Shown piece after piece: positions 1-7,515 of a DNA stretch of 64,000 nucleotides (position 1 is its first letter; each line of letters opens with the position of its first letter). The DNA is taken from assembly GCF_047528295.1 (NCBI RefSeq), contig NZ_CP180001.1, positions 2,418,001 through 2,482,000 on the forward strand. Reading direction: 5' to 3'. Below the pieces are notes generated by a model. That model had not been told where the DNA came from and ran no database searches. It saw only the letters and a program-made list of their open reading frames with translations. This stretch comes from Peptacetobacter sp900550335 (GTDB lineage Bacteria > Bacillota > Clostridia > Peptostreptococcales > Peptostreptococcaceae). A program made the translations under genes and the position numbers.

Positions 1-152
1 TTAAATTGCAAATACTAAATATATTAATTCTATAGTTTATTTTTTATAATGAATTATACAAAATTCGAAGAAAATGGCAAAGAAAAAGAAAAAGTTTTAT
101 TAAATTTTTAAAGAGCATAAAATAATATAAATTTTTTAGAAATTTTGGGAAT

Positions 153-184
153 AAAAAAAGAGATGTAGAATTCTCTACATCTCT
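153..184 (-). terminator. Terminator of the rnf operon
   Basis: A perfect 11-bp stem (159-169 with 174-184, arm AGAGATGTAGA) with a 4-base loop is followed on the minus strand by a run of seven T. It lies just downstream of the rnfB stop, so it is a classic intrinsic terminator for the rnf operon. Bases 1-152 to its left hold no supportable gene. Confidence 0.9.
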
Positions 185-216
185 ATTATTTACAACAATA
201 TTAATTTTTATTTTGA

Positions 217-1188
217 TTATACTAATTTGATTGCTTTTTTAGGACATTTCTGCATACATAAATGACATCCTACACATTTGTCCTGATCTATTTCGTGAGC
301 TACTTTAAGTTCACCAGATATAGCATCAAATTTACACTGTTTAGCACATATTGTACAACCAACACATAAATCTTTATCTATTGTTACTTTCTGTCTCTTA
401 GCTAAATCTCCTGCTATTACTTTTGTAGGACATTTTTCAACACATACCATACATCCTACACATTTTTCAGGGTCTATTTTAGCTACGTTGTTTTCAACGT
501 GAACTGCATCAAATTTACAGTTCTTTTCACATATACCGCAACCTATACATCCAGCAGAGCAGTTATCTTTAACTACTTTACCTTTCTGAGTATTGTTACA
601 GTTTACTATTATTTCCTGAGAAGCTGGTTTTTCAACTATTAATCCTTTTGGACAAACTTCTCTACATTTACCACAGTTAACACATTTTTCTTCGTCAACT
701 ACAGCAACTCCATCAACTATATGTATAGCATCGAATCCACAAACAGAAACACAAGTTCCTAATCCTAGACAACCCTGTGCACATGCTTTAGCACCACCGT
801 TAAGGACAGATGCTGCTCTACATTCCTGAACACCATCGTATTCAAATTTATCTTTTGCTTTTTCGCAAGTACCTTTACATATTACATGAGCTACTTTTCT
901 TTCACCTGTTTCAGCTTCTACACCCATTATTTCTCCAACTTTGGCTGCAACTGCTGCTCCACCAACTGGACATGCATTTATAGCTGCTTCACCTTTTACT
1001 ATCGCTGCTGCACATCCTCCACAACCTGGGTATCCACATCCACCACAGTTTGCTCCTGGAAGTACACCAAGTATTTCTTCTTCTCTTGGGTCAACTTCAA
1101 CAGCGAATTTTTTTGATGCAAAGTCAAGAATTAATCCGAATATTAACCCTAATGCACCTAATAATATTACCGCTTTTAATATTTCCAC
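217..1188 (-). CDS. rnfB: Rnf complex subunit RnfB, polyferredoxin
   Basis: RnfB is the iron-sulfur entry subunit of the membrane Rnf complex, taking electrons from reduced ferredoxin and passing them towards NAD+. The 323-residue protein has an N-terminal membrane helix (residues 1-25), then the four-cysteine Fe4S motif GANCGGCGYPGCGGC near residue 45, followed by at least five CxxCxxCxxxCP-type ferredoxin motifs up to the C-terminus. Two extra ferredoxin pairs make it longer than proteobacterial RnfB (about 190 residues), as is usual for clostridial forms. The start is GTG, supported by GGAGG ten bases upstream. It is the last gene of the operon, 20 bases after rnfA, and is followed by a terminator. 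Confidence 0.96.
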   Translation of the reverse strand: MEILKAVILLGALGLIFGLILDFASKKFAVEVDPREEEILGVLPGANCGGCGYPGCGGCAAAIVKGEAAINACPVGGAAVAAKVGEIMGVEAETGERKVAHVICKGTCEKAKDKFEYDGVQECRAASVLNGGAKACAQGCLGLGTCVSVCGFDAIHIVDGVAVVDEEKCVNCGKCREVCPKGLIVEKPASQEIIVNCNNTQKGKVVKDNCSAGCIGCGICEKNCKFDAVHVENNVAKIDPEKCVGCMVCVEKCPTKVIAGDLAKRQKVTIDKDLCVGCTICAKQCKFDAISGELKVAHEIDQDKCVGCHLCMQKCPKKAIKLV

Positions 1189-1208
1189 TATTCTTCGCCT
1201 CCCCGTTT

Positions 1209-1784
1209 TTATAACTTAATAAGTCCTGTGAATCCTAAGAAAGCGATTGACATTAAACCTGCTGATATTAATGTTATAGGGAAACCTTTGAAAGCTTCCG
1301 GAATATCTGACAATTCTAATCTTTCTCTTATACCTGCGAATATTACTATTGCAAGAGTGAACCCTATACCTGCACCACAACCATTGATTATAGTTTCTAT
1401 TAGGTTGTATCCTTTGTCTATATTAACTATTGCTATACCAAGAACGGCACAGTTAGTAGTTATAAGAGGTAGGAATACCCCAAGAGCCTGATATAGAGAT
1501 GGACTCATTTTTTTGATTACCATTTCAACGAACTGAACTATAGATGCTATAACAAGTATGAATGCTATAGTCTGAAGATATTCAGTTCCAGTTTTTACTA
1601 ATAACATCTGTATGAAATAAGTTATAACTGATGCAAGTGTTAAAACGAATGTAACTGCAACACCCATACCTACAGCAGTGTCAACTTTTTTTGAAACCCC
1701 AAGGAACGGACATATACCAAGGAACTGAGATGTTATAACGTTATTTACAAGAACTATACTTAAAAATAATAGTACTAAATTCAT
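1209..1784 (-). CDS. rnfA: Rnf complex membrane subunit RnfA
   Basis: RnfA is an integral membrane subunit of the Rnf complex, homologous to NqrE and to RnfE; the RnfA/RnfE pair sits at the core of the complex and binds a shared iron-sulfur centre. The 191 residues form about six hydrophobic helices. The conserved segment NNVITSQFLGICPFLGVS near residues 14-31 carries one cluster-ligand cysteine, and a second conserved cysteine lies in ITTNCAVLGIA near residue 108. The length is standard for the family. It lies 15 bases after rnfE and 20 before rnfB, in a single transcription unit. Confidence 0.96.
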   Translation of the reverse strand: MNLVLLFLSIVLVNNVITSQFLGICPFLGVSKKVDTAVGMGVAVTFVLTLASVITYFIQMLLVKTGTEYLQTIAFILVIASIVQFVEMVIKKMSPSLYQALGVFLPLITTNCAVLGIAIVNIDKGYNLIETIINGCGAGIGFTLAIVIFAGIRERLELSDIPEAFKGFPITLISAGLMSIAFLGFTGLIKL

Positions 1785-1799
1785 TCACCTACACCCCCA

Positions 1800-2393
1800 T
1801 TATGCCTTTTTATTTTTTAATTTATTGAATCCTGCGAATAAGAATCCTAAAGTTAAGAATGCTCCTGGAGGAAGTATGAATATTAATATTGGAGTGAAGT
1901 GTGCTCCAAATAAGCTAAATCCAAATAAGCTTCCGTTTCCAAGTAATTCTCTAACTGCTCCTATTACTGTTAGAGCTAATGTGAATCCTATACCATTTCC
2001 AAGACCGTCTGCTGCAGATGCAACTGGACCATTCTGGCTTGCGAAACTTTCTGCACGAGCAAGTATTATACAGTTAACAACTATAAGTGGTATATATAAA
2101 CCTAGTGCCTGATCTAGTACTGGTATATACGCTTTTAATAACATACCAACAATTGTAACGAATGTAGCTATAACAACTATGAAAGATGGTATTCTGACTT
2201 TATCAGGAATTACCTTTCTTAAAAGTGATATTGCTATATTTGAACATGTAAGAACTACCGCAGTAGATAATCCCATACCCATACCATTTATTGCTGAAGT
2301 AGTAACAGCTAGAGTAGGACACATACCTATTACCTGTACAAATGTTGGGTTTTCATCTATTAGTCCATTTTTAAAGACTTTACCGAAACTCAT
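1800..2393 (-). CDS. rnfE: Rnf complex membrane subunit RnfE
   Basis: RnfE is the second core membrane subunit and a paralogue of RnfA (NqrD family). It is 197 residues long with six predicted helices. The signature segments NPTFVQVIGMCPTLAVT (residues 15-31) and IVVNCIILARAESFA (near residue 105) hold the two conserved cysteines that pair with those of RnfA. The C-terminus is lysine-rich and cytoplasmic. The gene follows rnfG by 12 bases, with an AGGAGGG-type ribosome site in that gap, and precedes rnfA. Confidence 0.96.
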   Translation of the reverse strand: MSFGKVFKNGLIDENPTFVQVIGMCPTLAVTTSAINGMGMGLSTAVVLTCSNIAISLLRKVIPDKVRIPSFIVVIATFVTIVGMLLKAYIPVLDQALGLYIPLIVVNCIILARAESFASQNGPVASAADGLGNGIGFTLALTVIGAVRELLGNGSLFGFSLFGAHFTPILIFILPPGAFLTLGFLFAGFNKLKNKKA

Positions 2394-2405
2394 TTAAAAC
2401 CCTCC

Positions 2406-2975
2406 TTATTTATTTAATGCGTTGAATACATCTATTGCAGCATTTACACCATTTGTAACTGCTGTTGATGATATTGTTGCACCTGATATTGCAAGTATCT
2501 GATTGTCTCCTGATGCACTACCTTTAGCTACTTCAAGAGGTTTATCTGTTTTCTTTCCGTCATACTGTCCATTGAATGCTTCATCTTTAGATTTAGCACC
2601 TAGACCAGCTGTTTCTGACATTGTACCTATATCAACACCTGTTATTGTTCCATCTGTTGATATACCTATTATAACTTCTATAGCTCCACCGTATCCGCTT
2701 GGAGTTGCTTTGAAAGTGTATCCAACATTTTCAGATCCGTTAAGACCTTCGTAAGCTTCTACAACAAGGCCATTACCTTTTCCTTCAAATTCAGAGGCAT
2801 CTAACTGTTTGAAATCAGTAGCATCTGGAAGTACAGACTGTCTAAGTTCATTGTTAGCCTGAATATTTCTTTCTTCTATTACTGGAGCTGTTATCTGGTT
2901 AGTTCCTGCTAGTAGGAATGATGCTACAGCACTTATAACTAATAATGTTCCACCAACTTTTACTGCACTATTCAT
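2406..2975 (-). CDS. rnfG: Rnf complex flavoprotein RnfG
   Basis: RnfG carries a covalently bound FMN on the outer face of the membrane and relays electrons within Rnf. The 189-residue protein has one N-terminal helix (residues 7-27) and an FMN-binding domain. The flavin attachment motif SGATISSTAV near residue 163 contains the threonine that is flavinylated by ApbE in this family. TMSETAGLGAKSKDEAF (near residue 119) is the other conserved block. Its ATG overlaps the rnfD stop codon (TAATG), implying translational coupling. Confidence 0.95.
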   Translation of the reverse strand: MNSAVKVGGTLLVISAVASFLLAGTNQITAPVIEERNIQANNELRQSVLPDATDFKQLDASEFEGKGNGLVVEAYEGLNGSENVGYTFKATPSGYGGAIEVIIGISTDGTITGVDIGTMSETAGLGAKSKDEAFNGQYDGKKTDKPLEVAKGSASGDNQILAISGATISSTAVTNGVNAAIDVFNALNK

Positions 2976-3955
2976 TATTTTGCCTCCTTCCCGAATACTC
3001 TATTTTTAACGAATTTATCTATTAAAGGAGCAAGACAGTTAACAAGTAATATTGAGTAAGATACACCTTCTGGATATCCACCATATAATCTTATAACTGA
3101 AGTGATTACACCTGCAAGAACTGCATATATAACCTGTCCTTTTTTAGTCATAGGAGATGTTGCGTAGTCTGTCAGCATGAAGAATCCTCCAAGCATTAAA
3201 CCACCTGCCATTAACTGATATATAGCGAACTGTAAGTTAAATCCACCTAAAAGGAAAGTTAAAACAAATACTGTTACTATATATGCTACTGGCATTACAT
3301 AACTTATAATTCCTTTGTATATAAGATATACTCCACCTAATATAACTAGTAATGCACAAGTTTCACCTATACATCCACCAGTATTTCCAAGGAACATATC
3401 TGTTAATGATATATTATTTGAAGCTAATTCTGCTAAACCTGATGGGCCAGCTTTTAAGAAGCTAAGTGGTGTTGCTGTAGATACAGCATCAAGATTAGCT
3501 GCAGATACAAAGTTTACACCAGTTTTAGTCCAAGCAGTCATAGCTACTGGGAATGATGCTAATAAGAATGCTCTAGCTGCTAAAGCAGGGTTGACAAAGT
3601 TGCATCCTAATCCACCAAATACCATTTTTACAACTACCATAGCAAATATTCCACCTAATAAACACATCCACCATGGAAGTGAAGCTGGAACGTTGAATGC
3701 TAATAATAAACCTGTTACAACAGCTGAAAAATCACCTATTGTACTTTTCTTTTTCATTATTTTACAGAATATATGTTCTGATCCTACTGTACCAAGTATA
3801 CAGAAGAACATAGCACTTAAAGCATTAAGTCTGAAGTAGAATAGACCTGCAAGTGCTGCTGGAACAAGTGCTATAATAACTTGTTTCATTATATATGATG
3901 TATCTTCATTACTTCTTACATGAGGAGAAGATGATACTATCAATTTATTTTCCAT
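2975..3955 (-). CDS. rnfD: Rnf complex membrane flavoprotein RnfD
   Basis: RnfD is a polytopic membrane subunit (NqrB family) that binds FMN covalently and is a candidate for the ion-translocating part of Rnf. The 326 residues contain about nine hydrophobic helices. The conserved threonine of the flavinylation motif is visible in VSTATPLSFL near residue 160. GGLGCNFVNPALAARAF near residue 113 and MLTDYATSPMT near residue 263 are family hallmarks. It lies 21 bases after rnfC and overlaps rnfG by one base. Confidence 0.95.
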   Translation of the reverse strand: MENKLIVSSSPHVRSNEDTSYIMKQVIIALVPAALAGLFYFRLNALSAMFFCILGTVGSEHIFCKIMKKKSTIGDFSAVVTGLLLAFNVPASLPWWMCLLGGIFAMVVVKMVFGGLGCNFVNPALAARAFLLASFPVAMTAWTKTGVNFVSAANLDAVSTATPLSFLKAGPSGLAELASNNISLTDMFLGNTGGCIGETCALLVILGGVYLIYKGIISYVMPVAYIVTVFVLTFLLGGFNLQFAIYQLMAGGLMLGGFFMLTDYATSPMTKKGQVIYAVLAGVITSVIRLYGGYPEGVSYSILLVNCLAPLIDKFVKNRVFGKEAK

Positions 3956-3976
3956 TGTTTTTCCTCCTGACTTTTA

Positions 3977-5320
3977 TTATTTTTTCTGTGCTGCCTGCTG
4001 TTTTCTTCTCTTAGCACCGATTTCTCTCTTAGCTGTTCTTATTGTCTGAACAAGAGGTCTTCTAGCTGGACATATGAATGAACATGAACCACATTCGATA
4101 CAATCCATTGCGTTCTGTTCTTCAGCTTTATCGAAATCATTTTTCATTGAATATGCACTTATTAATAATGGCTGTAAGAATGATGGACATACATCTGTAC
4201 ATCTACCACATCTTATACAGTTCTGCATTTCTGGAGTTCTTGATTCTTCTTCAGTTAAAAGAAGTATACCTGAAGATCCCTTATTAGTTGATATTTCTGT
4301 ATGCCACTGTGTGAATCCCATCATTGGTCCACCCATGATAACTTTACCAAGGTTAGTACCTTCTTTGTATCCACCGCACTGGTCTATTATTTCATTTACT
4401 CTAGTACCTATTTTTGTTATTAAGTTTTTAGGTTCTGCTATACATGGACCTGTTACAGTAGTTATTCTTTCTACTAAAGGCATACCAGTTGTTATAGCAT
4501 CTGCTATAGCAGCCGCTGTACCAACGTTGTCAACAACAGCTCCTGCAGCTATTGGAAGTCCACCTGATGGAACTTCTCTACCAGTACATGCGTATATTAA
4601 CTGTTTTTCAGCACCCTGTGGGTATTTAACTTTTAATGTAACAACTTCTATTTCTGGGAAGTCTTTTGCTACATTCTGAACAGCTTCTATAGCATCTGGT
4701 TTGTTTTCTTCAATTCCTATAAATCCTTTTTTAACATCTAGAACTTTCATTAAAGCTCTACATCCTAAAACAACTTTTTCTGGTTGTTCTAGCATTAATC
4801 TGTGGTCAGCTGTTAAGTAAGGTTCACATTCTGCACCGTTAAGTATTACGAACTCTGCAGTTGATCCTGGAGGAGGACATACTTTAACGTGTGTAGGGAA
4901 TGTTGCACCACCCATACCAACTATACCAGCTTCTTTTATTATTTCTACTATTTCTTCTTTTGAAAGATCTTCTAACTTACCATGAGGTTTAACGCTTTCA
5001 TGAAGTTCCTCTTTAAAGTCATTTTCTATAACTATACACATACCTTTACCATTTGGTATTTCATGTGTTTCTATAGCTATAACTTTACCTGATACAGAAG
5101 AATGTATGTTGGCAGAAACAAATCCACCAGCTTCAGCTATTTTCTGTCCTAGCTTAACTTCATCTCCTACTTCAACTATAGGTTTAGCCGGAGCACCTAT
5201 ATGCTGCTGAATAGGAATGTAAACCACTTTTGGAGCTTCAGCTCTTTCAATTGGCTTTTTGTTAGAGTACTCTTTTCCATGTGGAGGATGTATCCCTCCC
5301 TTAAAAGTTAAGAGTTTCAT
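3977..5320 (-). CDS. rnfC: Rnf complex NADH-binding subunit RnfC
   Basis: RnfC is the peripheral subunit where NAD+ is reduced, resembling the Nqo1/NuoF fold. The 447-residue protein has an N-terminal RnfC barrel-sandwich region, a glycine-rich nucleotide/FMN segment (EAGIVGMGGATFPTHVK near residue 128), a SLBB-like middle region, and two C-terminal 4Fe-4S motifs, CIRCGRCTDVCP and CIECGSCSFICP, near residues 367 and 406. The basic tail (KREIGAKRRKQQ) is typical. It is the first gene of rnfCDGEAB, the clostridial order, with a GGGGGT ribosome site six bases upstream of the ATG. Confidence 0.96.
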   Translation of the reverse strand: MKLLTFKGGIHPPHGKEYSNKKPIERAEAPKVVYIPIQQHIGAPAKPIVEVGDEVKLGQKIAEAGGFVSANIHSSVSGKVIAIETHEIPNGKGMCIVIENDFKEELHESVKPHGKLEDLSKEEIVEIIKEAGIVGMGGATFPTHVKVCPPPGSTAEFVILNGAECEPYLTADHRLMLEQPEKVVLGCRALMKVLDVKKGFIGIEENKPDAIEAVQNVAKDFPEIEVVTLKVKYPQGAEKQLIYACTGREVPSGGLPIAAGAVVDNVGTAAAIADAITTGMPLVERITTVTGPCIAEPKNLITKIGTRVNEIIDQCGGYKEGTNLGKVIMGGPMMGFTQWHTEISTNKGSSGILLLTEEESRTPEMQNCIRCGRCTDVCPSFLQPLLISAYSMKNDFDKAEEQNAMDCIECGSCSFICPARRPLVQTIRTAKREIGAKRRKQQAAQKK

Positions 5321-5810
5321 TATTTTACCCCCTATCTATAATAAACAATTTTTCTATCATATATTAGTATACTATATATAATAAAAATACTTAAGTATTG
5401 TTAAAAAAATATCTCCATTTTTACACATAAACTTTACAATTCTAACACACAAGATAGTTTTTTCGTTCATTTGATATATACATCTTGTATTAAAGTGCAA
5501 TATTTATATATATTTTTTTATCTTTAATTGTTTTTTGTCTATTTTTCAACAATTGTATCTTGTATACATATATTGTTAATAAAACACCTTTAAAATTGCC
5601 AAACAACCAAAAGTAATAAAAATATATTTTGTAAATTAAGATATTTAGCTTAAACAACACATTTTTCGACTTCTATATTATAATTTAAATTCAAAATTTT
5701 TTCAATGATTTTCGTATTTTATCGTCATTTTTTATAGACTCATGAATTTTATCTTTCATTTTCATAATTAATTTGCAAACGTATTCACATTTTTCTCCAT
5801 CTTCAATACA
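5321..5810. other. Intergenic region upstream of rnfC, contains a 14-bp palindrome
   Basis: No coding potential is visible in this AT-rich stretch. It must hold the rnf promoter. A perfect palindrome AATACTTAAGTATT lies at 5386-5399, about 65 bases upstream of the rnfC start, and is a candidate operator. TTGTTAA at 5398-5404 resembles a half-site for the redox repressor Rex, but no matching second half follows. A -10-like TATACT lies between the palindrome and the gene on the minus strand, without a clear -35. Confidence 0.4.
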
Positions 5811-5837
5811 AAAAAAGGAAGACATCGTCTCCCTTTT
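5811..5837 (-). terminator. Terminator of the NlpC/P60 gene
   Basis: The minus strand reads AAAAGGGAGAC, a 3-base loop, then GTCTTCCTTTT and further T residues, a 10-bp stem with one mismatch and a T-run. It lies 20 bases after the stop codon of the NlpC/P60 gene. Confidence 0.8.
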
Positions 5838-5857
5838 AAATTTAAATATTAATTTTA

Positions 5858-7351
5858 CTAAAATCTTCTTGCTCCTAAAAGAACATCTCCGTAATATCCA
5901 TTTAATGAGCTAACTTTTACTGAACCTGGTTTTGATTGTGTTCCACTACAATGGATAAACTTATCTCCTCCAATATATATACCAACATGGCTTACACCGC
6001 TTCCACCAGTGTTGAAGTATAATAAATCTCCTTTTTTGTAGTTACCTTTTTCAACAGGTGTACCAGCCTGTGCTTGATCTCTAGATACTCTTGGAATGCT
6101 TATTCCAGCTGCATTTTTATAAACCCACTGAGTATATCCTGAACAGTCAAAGCTTGAAGGGCCATTTCCACCCCATTTATAAGGAACACCTAATAAAGTA
6201 TATGCATAATCTACTATTTTATCTCCTGTAGCTGAGTTTTCTCCATTTCCAAAAGAACCATTATTGCTATTTGAAGAACTTGAGTTTCCAGAGTTTGAAT
6301 TGTTGGCACTTGAACCTCCATTTACAGGTTCATTTGTAGGCGTTACATAATCTCCACTTATCCAACCTTCTAATCCATTGGCTGTTTTTATTTTGTACCA
6401 ACCACTAGATTTTTCTTTAACCTCAACAACACTTCCTCCAGCTAAAGAACCTACTATCGCATTGCTAGTTCCTGGACCTTTTCTAATATTCAATCCTTTT
6501 GATATAGTTACTTTTACTCTGCCTGAAGCAGATGTAGAAGAATTATTCTGTGATGATGAGTTGTTTTGTGATGAACCATTAGATGGGGATTCATTTGTAG
6601 AACTTACATACTGACCACTTATCCAACCAGTACTTCCATTTGGTAAAACAACCTTTAACCATCCGCCAGATTTTTCTTGAACTTTAACTACACTTCCTCC
6701 AGCTAAAGAACTCATAATTCCATGATTTGTTCCTGGTCCTTTTCTTACATTAAGACCACTAGATGTATTTACTTTTACACTTCCACTAGCTTCTGTAGAA
6801 TTTTCTTGAGAAGATGGTTTATTTTGAGTGCTTGTATTTCCTGAGCTTGTAGGTGAACCTACTATATATTGGCTACTAACCCAACCTGTTCTTCCATCAT
6901 TTAATTTAATTTTAGTCCAACCATTGCTATTTTTCTTTATAACCTGAACCTTCGCATTATTTTTTAATGTTCCTATAACAGAACTAGATGTAGAATCAGA
7001 ACTTCTAACGTTTAGGCTTGTATTTACTGAAACATAAGCTATATATCCTGACTGATTATCTGAAGAACTTGAACCTGATGTATTTCCACCAGAAGTGCTT
7101 AAATAATCCCCACTAACCCATGCTTCTTTTCCTGAAGAAATCTTTACTTTTACCCATCCTTTTGATTTTTCAAGAACTGTTACTTTTGTTCCTTTTCTAA
7201 GAACTCCTCTTTTGCTGTAGCTTATTCCTGGTCCACTTCTCATATTAAGTGCATCAGCCACAACTGTTGCAGTTTCTAATGCACTCGTATCCGCAGAAGT
7301 TGTTGCTATTGCCACTGCACTTATTCCTAAGGCTGCTATTGTCTTTTTCAT
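5858..7351 (-). CDS. Secreted NlpC/P60 peptidase with four SH3b domains
   Basis: This is a secreted cell-wall hydrolase, probably a gamma-D-glutamyl-diamino acid endopeptidase cutting peptidoglycan stems. A signal peptide (residues 1-22) is followed by four bacterial SH3 repeats, each with an LNxRxGPG-like start and a GWxSGxYV-like end, joined by Ser/Asn/Gly-rich linkers. The C-terminal NlpC/P60 domain (about residues 370-497) has the catalytic cysteine in FDCSGYTQWVY and histidine in VSHVGIYIGG. The ATG at 7366 begins inside GGGAGGT, the ribosome site, so I place the start at the second ATG, 7351 (MKKTIAALG). SH3b domains presumably hold the enzyme on the wall. It is a single-gene unit with its own terminator. 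Confidence 0.93.
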   Translation of the reverse strand: MKKTIAALGISAVAIATTSADTSALETATVVADALNMRSGPGISYSKRGVLRKGTKVTVLEKSKGWVKVKISSGKEAWVSGDYLSTSGGNTSGSSSSDNQSGYIAYVSVNTSLNVRSSDSTSSSVIGTLKNNAKVQVIKKNSNGWTKIKLNDGRTGWVSSQYIVGSPTSSGNTSTQNKPSSQENSTEASGSVKVNTSSGLNVRKGPGTNHGIMSSLAGGSVVKVQEKSGGWLKVVLPNGSTGWISGQYVSSTNESPSNGSSQNNSSSQNNSSTSASGRVKVTISKGLNIRKGPGTSNAIVGSLAGGSVVEVKEKSSGWYKIKTANGLEGWISGDYVTPTNEPVNGGSSANNSNSGNSSSSNSNNGSFGNGENSATGDKIVDYAYTLLGVPYKWGGNGPSSFDCSGYTQWVYKNAAGISIPRVSRDQAQAGTPVEKGNYKKGDLLYFNTGGSGVSHVGIYIGGDKFIHCSGTQSKPGSVKVSSLNGYYGDVLLGARRF

Positions 7352-7515
7352 TAAACTACCTCCCATCTCAATATATTTATAAAATAAATCTCTTTTATTA
7401 ATTTTACGGTAAAATATTTATATACTTAACTATAGAATATATCATTTTGACAGAATATGCAAAACATTAATAATTTTTTACTTAATTATTTTATTTCTCT
7501 TCTACTTAACTATTT

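Noticed and set aside
49..111. Twenty-codon frame near the left edge
   Set aside because: No ribosome site and nothing recognisable; insufficient evidence.
5398..5414. Rex-type operator upstream of rnfC
   Set aside because: Only the TTGTTAA half is present; the second half does not match.
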